A DNA stretch of 64,000 nucleotides from Streptomyces zhihengii (GCF_016919245.1 NZ_JAFEJA010000001.1:2514001-2578000); one strand, 5' to 3'; shown: positions 10,986-20,472, counted from the first letter of the stretch. Made by a program: numbers and translations. The notes: generated from the letters alone by a model not told the origin.

Positions 10986-12467
10986 TCAGACCGCCTCCGC
11001 GGTCTCGGGGAGCTGGGCGGTGAGCCGGTCGGTGAACTGGAGGACCTCGGCCACGTCGCCGAAGTCCCGGGCCGCGGTGTCGACCGTCTTGCGCAGCCGG
11101 GTGTTGACCCGCTCGGAGCGGACCTTGCGGGCGATGTCGAGTGCCTGGCCGGCGAAGGAGGTGGCCGCCTCCGGCTCCCGCTTCAGCAGGTGCACGGTGG
11201 CCATCCCGATGAGGTTGAGTGCGTACGACCGCTGGTGCTCGTGGTCCTGGCTGAAAAGGTCCACCGCGCGCTCCATCACGGGCTCCGAGAGGGAGGCGTA
11301 GGTGGGGCTGCGGCCGGCGACGTAGGCCAGGTCGCGGTAGGAGTGGGCGTTCTCGCCATTGAGCTCGGCCTCGGAGAAGAAGCGGATCCAGTCCGGCTCC
11401 GGCTCGCCGTCGAAGCCCGCGTCGGCGAAGGTGTCCTCGGCCATACGGACCGCGCGTCTGCACTTGCTGGGCTGGCCCATGTTCGCGTAGGCGCGGGCCT
11501 CCATCGCATACAGCATCGCCTGGGTGCGGGAGGTGGCGCAGTCACGGCTGCCGTACTGGGCGAGGTGGATGAGCTCCAGGGCGTCGTCCGGCCGCCCCAG
11601 ATGGATCATCTGACGGCTCATCGACGACAGGATGTACGAGCCGAGCGGCTTGTCGCCCGCCTCCTTCGAGGCGTGCAGGGCGAGCACGAAGTACTTCTGC
11701 GCGGTGGGCTGGAGGCCCACGTCGTAGCTCATCCAGCCCGCGAGCTCGGCCAGTTCGGCGGCGCAGCGGAAGAGGCGGCGCTCGGTGGCGGCCGGCTGCT
11801 GCTCCTGGAGCAGGTCGGTGACCTCGTGGAGCTGGCCGACGACGGCCTTGCGGCGCAGTCCGCCGCCGCACTGCGCGTCCCACTGGCGGAACATCGCGGT
11901 GGTGGACTCCAGCAGGTCGAGCTCGGGGCCGGAGAGCCGGGCGGGACGGCGGGACGGGGCGGGGACCGCGGCCCCCGGGGGCCCCTGCTCGCCGCCCGGG
12001 GACGGGACCAGCCAGCGCTGCATCGGCTCGACCAGCGCGGGGCCGGCCGCGAGGGCGAGGGAGGTGCCGAGGAAGCCCCGGCGGGCGAGCATCAGGTCGC
12101 TGCGCGAGAACTCGCTGAGCAGGGCGACGGTCTGCGGCCCGGCCCACGGCAGGTCCACCCCGGACACGGAGGGCGCCTGGTGCGCGGTGCGCAGCCCCAG
12201 GTCCTCGACGGCGACGACGCTGCCGAACCGTTCGGAGAACAGCTCGGACAGGATCCGCGGGATCGGCTCGCGGGGCTGCTCGCCGTCGAGCCAGCGGCGG
12301 ACCCGGGAGGTGTCCGTGCTGATGTGGTGGGCGCCCATCTGGCGCGCCCGCCGGTTCACTTGGCGCGCGAGCTCGCCCTTCGACCAGCCGCTGCGCACGA
12401 ACCACGAGCTCAGCTGTTCGTTGGGGCGCTTGCCGGTGTTCGTACCGTCTGCGCCGCTGCCGCTCAC
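10986..12467 (-). CDS. nsdA: NsdA, negative regulator of sporulation and antibiotic production
   Basis: A 493-residue Streptomyces-specific regulator. The N-terminal 75 residues (LSSWFVRSGWSKGELARQ through RVRRWLDGE) resemble a helix-turn-helix DNA-binding module. The C-terminal half is a TPR-like superhelix of amphipathic repeats (for example GRPDDALELIHLAQYGS). In S. coelicolor, nsdA disruption increases actinorhodin and sporulation, and the gene is adjacent to amtB as here. The GTG at 12467 fits the conserved start (SGSGADGTNTGKRPNEQL). A longer frame exists upstream but is not conserved in pattern. It is monocistronic. Confidence 0.88.
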   Translation of the reverse strand: MSGSGADGTNTGKRPNEQLSSWFVRSGWSKGELARQVNRRARQMGAHHISTDTSRVRRWLDGEQPREPIPRILSELFSERFGSVVAVEDLGLRTAHQAPSVSGVDLPWAGPQTVALLSEFSRSDLMLARRGFLGTSLALAAGPALVEPMQRWLVPSPGGEQGPPGAAVPAPSRRPARLSGPELDLLESTTAMFRQWDAQCGGGLRRKAVVGQLHEVTDLLQEQQPAATERRLFRCAAELAELAGWMSYDVGLQPTAQKYFVLALHASKEAGDKPLGSYILSSMSRQMIHLGRPDDALELIHLAQYGSRDCATSRTQAMLYAMEARAYANMGQPSKCRRAVRMAEDTFADAGFDGEPEPDWIRFFSEAELNGENAHSYRDLAYVAGRSPTYASLSEPVMERAVDLFSQDHEHQRSYALNLIGMATVHLLKREPEAATSFAGQALDIARKVRSERVNTRLRKTVDTAARDFGDVAEVLQFTDRLTAQLPETAEAV

Positions 12468-12605
12468 TCGACTGCCCCCATCCGTCGGACCCTTCGCCCG
12501 AACCGCTACCAGAATGCCGTGCGTCACGGCCCCCGGCAGCCCTCCTGCACACAGCAAGCCTTTCGGGTTGCCCCGGGCATACCCGCCGGCGCGGTGCAAT
12601 TGCAG

Positions 12606-12629
12606 GTTCGTGCACCGAACGTAATCCTA
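12606..12629 (-). promoter_or_regulatory. Candidate nsdA promoter with overlapping operator-like repeat
   Basis: On the minus strand TAGGAT (12629-12624) resembles a -10 element. Immediately downstream, GTTCG-TGCAC-CGAAC (12606-12620) forms a 5-5-5 inverted repeat that would cover the start site. No good -35 is seen. The rest of the 424-bp gap (12468-12891) holds only a TTGACA at 12718 without a matching -10, and no gene. Confidence 0.35.
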
Positions 12630-12891
12630 CGATCACGTGCCCGGCGAGTGGGATTGCAGAAACGCCACCATTCGCCACCCCTCCGGGTGAACTCATGTAC
12701 GGGCAGGCGCGATTCACTTGACACGGCACGATCCGGGGATGGCGGACCGTAGCGCGCGGGGGCGCGTGTCGTGGGCCGCACGCCCTCCCGGACATCCGCG
12801 CGCCGCAGGAGACCCCGCACGCCCTGCGACGGAGCGTCACCAGAACGCTCCGGGTCGTAACCACCGGCGCACTCGACCCGTTGGAGGGGGC

Positions 12892-13554
12892 ATGGGCTTC
12901 ACGATCGGCGGCACCCGGGGAATCGGCCACATCAGGCCCGGCTCCAGACGCCGCGGGCGCACGGCGGAGGCCACCGTGGTGGCCGAGTACACCGGACTGT
13001 GGGGCTGGCCGGTGGTCCCGGGCGCGAGAGCGTCCGCCGGCCGGTGCTCCTGCGGCGACGCGGGGTGCGCGGCGCCCGGCGCCCACCCACTGGACTTCGC
13101 CGGCGAGGTGCCCGCGGGGTCGACGCTCGACGAGGCCGGCCGGGCGTGGTCCGCGGTGCCCGGCGCCTCGCTGATGCTCCCCGTGGGCCGGGCCTTCGAC
13201 GTCATCGACGTCGCGGCGCCCGCGGGCCGGCGGGCGCTGGTGCGGATGGAGCGCATGGGCCTGCGCCTCGGTCCGGTCGCGGAGACACCGGACGGCCGCG
13301 CCCACTTCTTCGTGGCGCCGGGCGCGGCGGCCGGCCTGCCCCGGCTGCTCTACCGGATGGGCTGGGACGACGCCGACCTGGATCTGCGCTGCCTCGGCCA
13401 GGGCGACCACATCACGGCCCCGCCGTCGGACCGGGGCGGCCTGGGCCCGGTGCGGTGGCTGCGCGCCCCCTCGCTGGACACCGCGACGGCGCCGCCGGAG
13501 GCCCGGCTGCTGCTGGGCACCCTCGCGTACATCTGCCACCGCTCGGCCGGCTGA
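12892..13554 (+). CDS. Prim-pol domain protein (bifunctional DNA primase/polymerase N-terminal domain)
   Basis: A 220-residue protein resembling the N-terminal prim-pol module found stand-alone in actinomycetes. Features include AEYTGLWGWPVVPGA, the CSCGDAGCAAPGAHP cysteine cluster, GASLMLPVGRAFDVIDV and WLRAPSLDTATAPPE. In helicase-linked relatives this domain makes primers, but here no helicase follows and the acidic catalytic set is not obvious, so the function is uncertain. The ATG at 12892 has an excellent GGAGGGGGC site. It is monocistronic and followed by repeats and a terminator shared with ftsY. Confidence 0.75.
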   Translation: MGFTIGGTRGIGHIRPGSRRRGRTAEATVVAEYTGLWGWPVVPGARASAGRCSCGDAGCAAPGAHPLDFAGEVPAGSTLDEAGRAWSAVPGASLMLPVGRAFDVIDVAAPAGRRALVRMERMGLRLGPVAETPDGRAHFFVAPGAAAGLPRLLYRMGWDDADLDLRCLGQGDHITAPPSDRGGLGPVRWLRAPSLDTATAPPEARLLLGTLAYICHRSAG

Positions 13555-13603
13555 CCACCCGCGCCGGCCGCTCCCCCGGCCCCGCGCCACGAGGAAGATC
13601 CCG

Positions 13604-13663
13604 CACCACGGCGAAAGTCCCGGCACCACGACGAAGGCCCCGGGACCACGGCGAAGGCCCCGT
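13604..13663. repeat. Three tandem 20-bp repeats before the ftsY terminator
   Basis: Copies start at 13604, 13624 and 13644, each reading (C/G)ACCACG(A/G)CGAA(A/G)G(T/C)CCCGG with few changes. A more degenerate unit precedes them at about 13586. They fill the gap between the prim-pol gene and the convergent ftsY. Confidence 0.7.
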
Positions 13664-13693
13664 CGCCGGCTCGCGCCGGCCACGGGGCCTTTC
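13654..13693. terminator. Bidirectional terminator between the prim-pol gene and ftsY
   Basis: A long stem (GGCCCCGT-CGCCGGC with GCCGGC-CACGGGGCC) around TCGC is flanked by AA on one side and TTT on the other. It can therefore serve both convergent genes. Confidence 0.75.
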
Positions 13694-13708
13694 GTGCGGA
13701 CGGTGCCG

Positions 13709-14932
13709 TCAGTCGCCGATGAGGGCGTCGACGAACGCCTCGGGCACGAACGGCGCCAGGTCGTCCGCGCCCTCGCCCAGCCCGATGAGCTTCACCGGCA
13801 CGCCCAGCTCCCGCTGGACGGCGACGACGATGCCGCCCTTGGCGGTGCCGTCGAGCTTGGTGAGCACGATGCCGGTGATGGCCACGACCTCGGCGAAGAC
13901 CCGGGCCTGGACCAGTCCGTTCTGCCCGGTGGTGGCGTCGAGCACCAGCAGCACCTCGTCGAGCGGACCGTGCTTCTCCACGACGCGCTTGACCTTGCCG
14001 AGCTCGTCCATGAGGCCGGTCTTGGTGTGCAGCCGGCCGGCGGTGTCGATGAGCACGACGTCGGCGCCCTCGGCGATGCCCTCCTTGACCGCGTCGTAGG
14101 CGATCGAGGCGGGGTCGCCGCCCTCGGGGCCGCGGATGGTCCGCGCGCCGACGCGCTCGCCCCAGGTCTGGAGCTGGTCGGCCGCGGCGGCGCGGAAGGT
14201 GTCGGCGGCGCCGAGCACCACGGACCGGCCGTCGGCGACGAGCACCCGGGCGAGCTTGCCCGTGGTGGTGGTCTTGCCGGTGCCGTTGACGCCGACGACC
14301 ATCACGACGCCCGGGGTGTCGGTGCCGCTCTCGGTCCGCACCGCGCGGTCGAGGTCCGTGCCGACCAGGGTCAGCAGTTCCTCGCGGAGGAGCGTGCGCA
14401 GCTCGTCGGGGGTGCGGGTGCCGAGGACCCTGACGCGCTCCCGCAGGCGCTCGACGAGTTCCTGGGTGGGGGCGACGCCGACGTCGGCGGTGAGCAGGGT
14501 CTCCTCGATCTCCTCCCAGGTGTCCTCGTCGAGGTGCTCGCGCGACAGCAGCGTGAGCAGCCCCTTGCCGAGGGAGTTCTGGGAGCGGGCGAGGCGGGCG
14601 CGCAGCCGGACCAGCCGGCCGGCGGTCGGCTCCGGGATCTCGATCTCGGGCGCGACGGGCTCGGCGACGACCGGGTCCTCGACGGCGGCCGGGGTCTCGA
14701 CGGCCTCCTCGGCGGTCGGGAGGCCGACCTCCTCGACGGTGCGGCGGGATTCGTCCCGCGGTGTCTCCGCCTCGTCGCCGACATGCGGTTCGGCGGGCGG
14801 AGCGGTGATGGTCGGCGTGCTCGGCGGCGCCGAGGGCGGCAGCTGCTTCTTCCTGCGGCTGCTGACCACGAGTCCGCTGATGGCGCCGATCGCGACCAGG
14901 GCGATGACTACAGCAAGGATGACGATTTCCAT
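13709..14932 (-). CDS. ftsY: Signal recognition particle receptor FtsY
   Basis: A 407-residue SRP receptor GTPase. An N-terminal hydrophobic helix (MEIVILAVVIALVAIGAIS) anchors it, followed by an acidic/proline-rich A region (about 30-115) and the NG domain with G1 VGVNGTGKTTTTGK, DTFRAAAADQL, DTAGRL and TKLDGTAKGG. It docks Ffh-ribosome complexes at the membrane. The N-terminal transmembrane helix is a Streptomyces/actinobacterial trait absent from E. coli FtsY. The ATG at 14932 was chosen because it begins that helix. Confidence 0.95.
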   Translation of the reverse strand: MEIVILAVVIALVAIGAISGLVVSSRRKKQLPPSAPPSTPTITAPPAEPHVGDEAETPRDESRRTVEEVGLPTAEEAVETPAAVEDPVVAEPVAPEIEIPEPTAGRLVRLRARLARSQNSLGKGLLTLLSREHLDEDTWEEIEETLLTADVGVAPTQELVERLRERVRVLGTRTPDELRTLLREELLTLVGTDLDRAVRTESGTDTPGVVMVVGVNGTGKTTTTGKLARVLVADGRSVVLGAADTFRAAAADQLQTWGERVGARTIRGPEGGDPASIAYDAVKEGIAEGADVVLIDTAGRLHTKTGLMDELGKVKRVVEKHGPLDEVLLVLDATTGQNGLVQARVFAEVVAITGIVLTKLDGTAKGGIVVAVQRELGVPVKLIGLGEGADDLAPFVPEAFVDALIGD

Positions 14933-15074
14933 GGTCCGTCCAGTATGCGTGACGCCCCTGGAGGGGCTTCGCTTCCCCGGCGGCGGCCCGCCGGGCACCC
15001 TCTACGGGGTATGACGCGGGCTGCCCCGGCTCACGCGCTGAGCCGGGGCAGCCAGAGGATCGGGGCAGCGGGGA

Positions 15075-16493
15075 TCAGCCCATCTCCTCCAACGCCTTGC
15101 CCTTGGTCTCCTTCACGAACTTGAGCACGAAGGGGATGGAGAGCACGGCGAAGACCGTGTAGATGATGTAGGTGCCGGACAGGTTCCAGTCGGAGAGGCT
15201 CGGGAAGCTGGCCGTGATGGCCCAGTTCGCGATCCACTGGGCGGACGCGGCGACACCGAGCGCGGCGGCGCGGATCCGGTTGGGGAACATCTCGCCCAGG
15301 AAGACCCAGACGACGACGCCCCACGAGAGCGCGAAGAAGAGGACGAACACATGGGCGGCGACCAGGGCGACCACGCCCTGGGTCTCCGGGAGCTTGCCGT
15401 CCACCAGGTCGGCGGAGAAGGCCCACGCCTCGAAGGCGAGCGCGATCGCCATGCCGACGGAGCCGATCAGGGCGAGCGGCCGGCGGCCGATGCGGTCGAC
15501 CAGGACCATCGCGATCACCGTGCCGATGATGTTGATGATCGACGTGGTGAAGGAGAAGAAGAAGGAGTCGGTCGGGTCGATGCCCACGGACTGCCAGAGC
15601 GTCGCCGAGTAGTAGAAGGCGACGTTGATGCCGACGAGCTGCTGGAAGACCGAGAGGCCGATGCCGATCCACACGATGGGCAGGAAGTAGAACTTGCCGC
15701 CCAGCAGGTCCTTGAACGTGGACTTGGTCTCCCGGTGCATCGCGTGCTCGATCTCGGCGACACGGGCGTCCAGGTCGACGTTCTTGCCCTCGACCTCCTC
15801 CAGGACCTCCTTGGCCTTGGCGCGCTTGCCGACGGAGATGAGGAAGCGCGGCGACTCGGGGATCGCGAAGGAGAGCAGTCCGTAGAGGACGGCCGGGACG
15901 ACCATCACGCCGAGCATCCACTGCCAGGCCTCCAGGCCGCCGATCTCACCGCGCTGCTCGCCGTCGGCGATCTGGAGGATGCCGTAGTTGACGAGCTGGG
16001 AGACGGCGATGCCGATGACGATCGCGGCCTGCTGGAAGGAGGCGAGCCGGCCGCGGTAGGCCGGCGGGGAGACCTCGGCGATGTAGGCGGGGCCGATGAC
16101 CGAGGCCATGCCGATCGCGAAGCCGCCGATGATGCGCCACATCGCCAGGTCCCACAGGGCGAACGGCAGTGCGGAGCCGACGGCGCTGACGGTGAAGAGG
16201 ACGGCGGCGATCTGCATGCAGCGGATGCGGCCGATGCGGTCGGCGATCCGGCCCGCGGTGGCGGCGCCGATGGCGCAGCCGATCAGGGCGATGGCGATGA
16301 CCTGGGCGAGGGTGCCGGATCCGATGTCGTACCGGTCGCGGATGGCCTCGACGGCGCCGTTGATGACGGAGCTGTCGTAGCCGAAGAGGAATCCGCCCAT
16401 CGCGGCAGCCGCCGTGATGAAGACGACATGCCCGAGGTTCTCGGGATGGGCCTGGCGGGCACCCGATCCCGGGGGCTGCTCAGTGCTGGTCAC
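15075..16493 (-). CDS. glcP: Glucose permease GlcP (MFS sugar porter)
   Basis: A 472-residue sugar-porter MFS protein with 12 predicted helices. Signatures are GGFLFGYDSSVINGAV (helix 1), RIADRIGRI, PESPRFL after helix 6, QQLVGINVAFYYS in helix 7, DRIGRRPL and the C-terminal KETKGKALEEM. This is the family of the Streptomyces glucose/H+ symporter GlcP, whose S. coelicolor gene lies between ftsY and smc as here. The GTG at 16493 has AGGAG 6 nt upstream. Expression probably depends on the repeat-rich, AT-rich region upstream. Confidence 0.85.
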   Translation of the reverse strand: MTSTEQPPGSGARQAHPENLGHVVFITAAAAMGGFLFGYDSSVINGAVEAIRDRYDIGSGTLAQVIAIALIGCAIGAATAGRIADRIGRIRCMQIAAVLFTVSAVGSALPFALWDLAMWRIIGGFAIGMASVIGPAYIAEVSPPAYRGRLASFQQAAIVIGIAVSQLVNYGILQIADGEQRGEIGGLEAWQWMLGVMVVPAVLYGLLSFAIPESPRFLISVGKRAKAKEVLEEVEGKNVDLDARVAEIEHAMHRETKSTFKDLLGGKFYFLPIVWIGIGLSVFQQLVGINVAFYYSATLWQSVGIDPTDSFFFSFTTSIINIIGTVIAMVLVDRIGRRPLALIGSVGMAIALAFEAWAFSADLVDGKLPETQGVVALVAAHVFVLFFALSWGVVVWVFLGEMFPNRIRAAALGVAASAQWIANWAITASFPSLSDWNLSGTYIIYTVFAVLSIPFVLKFVKETKGKALEEMG

Positions 16494-16541
16494 GTGTACT
16501 CCTGGGGCCACCGGCAGCTTCGCCGGGCGTGGGGGGCGAGC

Positions 16542-16599
16542 CCTTCAAGTGGCGCACAACTTCAGGCCGCCCACCACTTGAAGGTAAAAGCAACGTTGC
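16542..16599 (-). promoter_or_regulatory. Operator-like repeats in the glcP 5' region
   Basis: CCTTCAAGTGG (16542-16552) and CCACTTGAAGG (16574-16584) form a perfect 11-bp inverted repeat with a 21-bp spacer. A 10-bp palindrome GCAACGTTGC, with a LacI-family-like CG centre, lies at 16590-16599, where the transcript should start. Further CTTCAAGT-type copies occur at 16611-16618 and around 16675-16687. Confidence 0.5.
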
Positions 16600-16601
16600 A
16601 G

Positions 16602-16629
16602 AGAATATGCCTTCAAGTTTCGAAGTCAA
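16602..16629 (-). promoter_or_regulatory. glcP: Candidate vegetative promoter of glcP
   Basis: On the minus strand TTGACT (16629-16624), a 16-bp spacer and TATTCT (16607-16602) fit a HrdB-type promoter. The spacer contains one ACTTGAAG operator-like copy. The start site would fall inside the GCAACGTTGC palindrome, leaving a 5' leader of about 100 nt. Confidence 0.5.
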
Positions 16630-16770
16630 GAGGGGGTCAGGTATCCGTTTCACCAAGAACCTGACGCCATTGGTTTCAAGTGTTGAAGATGGGGCTTTCT
16701 CAGAGAGCGTCTGCCCCCGCTCACCCGATGCACTCCCGCGGGCATCGGGACGAACCCCCGCGGCGGCCCT

Positions 16771-19700
16771 TCAGCGCAGGCGCTGGCTGATGACCTTGGA
16801 GACGCCGTCGCCCTGCATCGAGACGCCGTACAGCGCGTCGGCGACCTCCATCGTGCGCTTCTGATGGGTGATCACGATGAGCTGGGAGCTCTCCTGGAGC
16901 TCCTGCATGATGCGGATCAGCCGCTGGAGGTTGGTGTCGTCGAGCGCCGCCTCGACCTCGTCCATCACATAGAACGGGCTGGGCCTGGCCTTGAAGATCG
17001 AGACCAGCATCGCCACGGCCGTCAGCGAGCGCTCCCCGCCCGACAGCAGCGACAGCCGCTTGACCTTCTTGCCCGGCGGACGGGCCTCCACGTCCACGCC
17101 CGTGGTCAGCATGTTGTCCGGGTCGGTGAGGACGAGCCGCCCCTCGCCGCCCGGGAACAGCCGGGAGAACACGCCCTCGAACTCGCGGGCGGTGTCCCGG
17201 TACGCCTCCGTGAACACCTGCTCCACCCGCTCGTCGACCTCCTTGACGACCTGGAGCAGGTCGGCGCGGGTCTTCTTCAGGTCCTCCAGCTGTTCCGACA
17301 GGAACTGGTGGCGCTCCTCCAGCGCGGAGAACTCCTCCAGGGCCAGCGGATTCACCTTTCCGAGCTGCTGATACGCCCGTTCGGCCGACCTCAGCCGCTT
17401 CTCCTGCTCGGCACGCACGAACGGCCGCGGCAGGTTGCGCGGATGCTCCGGGTCCTCCGGCAGCTCCTCGCCCTCCGCGGGCGGCGAGGGCGGCACGGGC
17501 TGCCCGGGACCGTACTCGGCGACCAGGCCCGCGGGCTCCACGCCCAGCTCCTCCAGCGCCTTCGTCTCCAGCTGCTCGATCCGCAGCCGCTTCTCCGCAC
17601 CGAGCACCTCGCCCCGGTGCACCGAGTCGGTCAGCTTGTCGAGCTCGGCCTTGAGGTCGCGGCCGGCGCCGCGGGCGGCCGTCAGCTCCGTCTCGCGTTC
17701 CGCCTTCGCGGCCTCGGCGGCGGCCCGCTCGGCCTCCGCCCGGACCAGCGACACCTCGACGTGCGCCAGAAGCTGACGGGCGCCGCTCGCCACCGCGCCC
17801 GCGACCTGGGCCTCGTGGCGCATCCGGGCCCGCAGCTGCTCGGCACGGGCCCGGGCCTCGCGCTCGGCGCGCGCTCCGCGGTCGAGGGCGTCCGCCCGGC
17901 CCGCGAGACCCTTCACCCGCTCCTCGTGGGTGCGGACCTGGAGGCGCGCCTCCATCTCGGTCTGCCGCGCGTTGGCCCCGTCGGCGGCGAGGCGGTCGCG
18001 CACATGGGTGTCCGGCTCCTCCTCCACGGGCGTCTCCTCGGCCACCAGCAGACGCTCGGCCAGCTCCTCGGCCTCCTCCCGCGCCCGCTCCAGCGCCTCC
18101 AGGGCGCGCGCGGCGGCGGCCCCGGCCCGTTCCGCCTCGCCCGCGGCGCCCCTGGCCTGGCCCGCGAGCCTGCCGAGCTGCCCCGAGACGCTCGACTTCT
18201 CGCGTTCACCGGCCCGCCTGCGCTCCCCCAGCTCGTCCACGAGCGCCGCGGCGGTGTCCCGCCGGCCGGCGGCCTCCCGCTGGGCCCCGGTCAGTTCCGC
18301 GCACAGCGCGTCGAGCCGTTCGAGCTCGGCCGCCGCCTCGTCGACGGAGGCCTGCACCTCCAGCAGGCTCGGCGCACCGGCCGAACCGCCCTGGGCGAAG
18401 TGGGCCCCGACGACATCGCCCTCGGCGGTGACGGCGGTCAGCTCCGGCCGGGCGTGGACCAGGTCCTCGGCGTCCTCCAGGGTGCCGACGACGACCATGC
18501 CGCGCAGCAGTCGGCGCACGGCGGGCATCAGCTCCCCGGGCCCGGCGACCAGCCCCGCAGCGTACGGGTGCCCTCCCGGCTCCTCCCCCGGCGGCGGGTC
18601 CTCGCCGGATCCGGCGCCCGCGAGCAGCATCGCCGCCCTGCCGCCGTCCTGCTTGCGCAGCAGCCGGATCGCCTCCGCCGCCGTGCCCGTGCCGGTGACC
18701 GCGACCGCGTCGGCCGCGGAGCCGAGGGCCGCGGCGACCGGGATCTCGTACCCCGGTGTCACGGTGAGCAGTTCCGCAGCCGGACCGAGCAGCCCGCCCA
18801 GCCGGTCGCCGGCCCCGAGCAGCACGCCTGTGCCGTCCTTGCGGCGCAGACCGAGCGCGAGGGCCTCGCGCCGGGCGGCGACCGCGGCACGGCGGCGCTC
18901 GGCCGAGGTCAGCTCCTCGCGTGCGCCGGTGAGGGCCGCCTCCGCCGCGGCCAGGTCCCGCTTGGCCGCCTCGTGTTCGCCGGCGAGGGCCGAGTCGTCC
19001 GCGTCCAGCCCGTCGACCTCGGCCTTGAGCTCCTCGTACTCCTCCTGCGCCGAGGCCGCCCGCTCCTGGGCCTCGTCCCGGGCGGCGGCCAGCCGGTCGA
19101 TCTCCGCCTGCGCCGAGGCCGCGCGCGAACGGGCCGCGTTGACCTGCCCGTTCAGCCGGGCCAGCCCCTCGCGCCGGTCGGCGATGGACCGTGCGACGTC
19201 CCTGAGCCTGCGCTCCTCCACGGTGAGCTGCCGCTCCAGCTCGGCACGGTGCGCCACCGTGTCCTCCAGGGCGTGCTCCGCCGCCTCCAGGGCCGCGGTC
19301 AGCTCGGCCTCCTGCTCCCGGACGCGGGCGGCCTCCCGCTCCATGTCCTCCGGGTCGCGTCCCCGGCGCTCCTCGGCGGGCCGGTCGGTGGCGCTCCTGA
19401 CGCGGGCGTCGGCGAGGGAGACGGTGCCGCGGACCCGTTCGGCGAGCTGGGAGAGGTCGTAGTAGTTCTGCTGCGCGCGCGTCAGACGCGGTGCCAGCCG
19501 GCGCACCTCGTCCTCCAGCGCCGCCTCCCGCGCCAGGGCCGCCTTCAGTTCGGCCTCCGCGCTCTCCTTGCGCCGCTTCAGCTCGGCCTCGTCGGCGATC
19601 TCCGAACGCAGCGCCTCGCGCATCCGCACGAGGTCGTCGGCGAGGAGGCGCAGCCGGGCGTCGCGCAGGTCGGCCTGGATGACGGCGGCCCGCCGGGCGA

Positions 19701-20331
19701 CGGCCGCCTGGCGTCCCAGCGGCTTGAGCTGGCGCCGGAGTTCGTCGGTCAGGTCCTGGACGCGCGCCAGGTTGGCCTGCATCGCGTCCAGCTTCCGCAG
19801 CGCCTTCTCCTTGCGCTTGCGGTGCTTGAGGACTCCGGCGGCCTCCTCGATGAAGGCGCGCCGGCCCATCGGGTCCGCGTGCAGGACGGAGTCGAGCTGG
19901 CCCTGCCCGACGATCACGTGCATCTCGCGGCCGATGCCGGAGTCGGAGAGCAGGTCCTGGATGTCGAGCAGCCGGCAGGTGTCCCCGTTGATCTGGTACT
20001 CGCTGCCGCCGTTGCGGAACATGATCCGCGTGATGGTGACCTCGGCGTACTCGATGGGCAGCGCGCCGTCGGAGTTGTCGATGGTCAGCGAGACCTCGGC
20101 CCGGCCGAGCGGGGGCCGCCCGGTCGTCCCGGCGAAGATGACGTCCTCCATCTTGCCGCCGCGCAGGGACTTCGCGCCCTGCTCGCCCATGACCCAGGAG
20201 AGCGCGTCGACCACGTTGGACTTGCCGGATCCGTTCGGACCGACGACACAGGTGATGCCCGGTTCGAAGCGCAGCGTCGTGGCGGACGCGAAGGATTTGA
20301 ACCCGCGCAGGGTCATGGCCTTGAGGTGCAC
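16771..20331 (-). CDS. smc: Chromosome segregation protein SMC
   Basis: A 1186-residue SMC ATPase, the core of the condensin-like complex. The N-terminal head has Walker A VVGPNGSGKSNVVDAL. Two long Ala/Glu/Arg-rich coiled coils flank a hinge around residues 500-680 (GVLLGAGDRLGGLLG through VVGAHFAQGG). The C-terminal head has the signature LLSGGERSLTAVAML and Walker B FYVMDEVEAALDD. The GTG start gives MHLKAMTLRGFKSFA. Its coiled-coil composition produces long spurious frames on both strands. In Streptomyces SMC works with ScpA/ScpB and ParB in sporulation-associated segregation. Confidence 0.96.
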   Translation of the reverse strand: MHLKAMTLRGFKSFASATTLRFEPGITCVVGPNGSGKSNVVDALSWVMGEQGAKSLRGGKMEDVIFAGTTGRPPLGRAEVSLTIDNSDGALPIEYAEVTITRIMFRNGGSEYQINGDTCRLLDIQDLLSDSGIGREMHVIVGQGQLDSVLHADPMGRRAFIEEAAGVLKHRKRKEKALRKLDAMQANLARVQDLTDELRRQLKPLGRQAAVARRAAVIQADLRDARLRLLADDLVRMREALRSEIADEAELKRRKESAEAELKAALAREAALEDEVRRLAPRLTRAQQNYYDLSQLAERVRGTVSLADARVRSATDRPAEERRGRDPEDMEREAARVREQEAELTAALEAAEHALEDTVAHRAELERQLTVEERRLRDVARSIADRREGLARLNGQVNAARSRAASAQAEIDRLAAARDEAQERAASAQEEYEELKAEVDGLDADDSALAGEHEAAKRDLAAAEAALTGAREELTSAERRRAAVAARREALALGLRRKDGTGVLLGAGDRLGGLLGPAAELLTVTPGYEIPVAAALGSAADAVAVTGTGTAAEAIRLLRKQDGGRAAMLLAGAGSGEDPPPGEEPGGHPYAAGLVAGPGELMPAVRRLLRGMVVVGTLEDAEDLVHARPELTAVTAEGDVVGAHFAQGGSAGAPSLLEVQASVDEAAAELERLDALCAELTGAQREAAGRRDTAAALVDELGERRRAGEREKSSVSGQLGRLAGQARGAAGEAERAGAAAARALEALERAREEAEELAERLLVAEETPVEEEPDTHVRDRLAADGANARQTEMEARLQVRTHEERVKGLAGRADALDRGARAEREARARAEQLRARMRHEAQVAGAVASGARQLLAHVEVSLVRAEAERAAAEAAKAERETELTAARGAGRDLKAELDKLTDSVHRGEVLGAEKRLRIEQLETKALEELGVEPAGLVAEYGPGQPVPPSPPAEGEELPEDPEHPRNLPRPFVRAEQEKRLRSAERAYQQLGKVNPLALEEFSALEERHQFLSEQLEDLKKTRADLLQVVKEVDERVEQVFTEAYRDTAREFEGVFSRLFPGGEGRLVLTDPDNMLTTGVDVEARPPGKKVKRLSLLSGGERSLTAVAMLVSIFKARPSPFYVMDEVEAALDDTNLQRLIRIMQELQESSQLIVITHQKRTMEVADALYGVSMQGDGVSKVISQRLR

Positions 20332-20449
20332 GCCGCCGGACTCTACCTTTCACTCACGGTTTCACCGCTGAACGCGCAGGGCACATCATGCGGTAAGGAC
20401 GCACGCACGGGGGGTGGCACTGGCGGGCAGGCGGGGGCGGCAAAGAAAG

Positions 20450-20472
20450 AAGGGACGCCTATGGCGTCCCTT
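20450..20472 (-). terminator. Terminator of the small coiled-coil gene
   Basis: A perfect 10-bp stem (20450-20459 with 20463-20472) with a 3-nt loop, followed on the minus strand by CTTTCTTTG. It is a rare near-canonical intrinsic terminator here. Confidence 0.8.
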
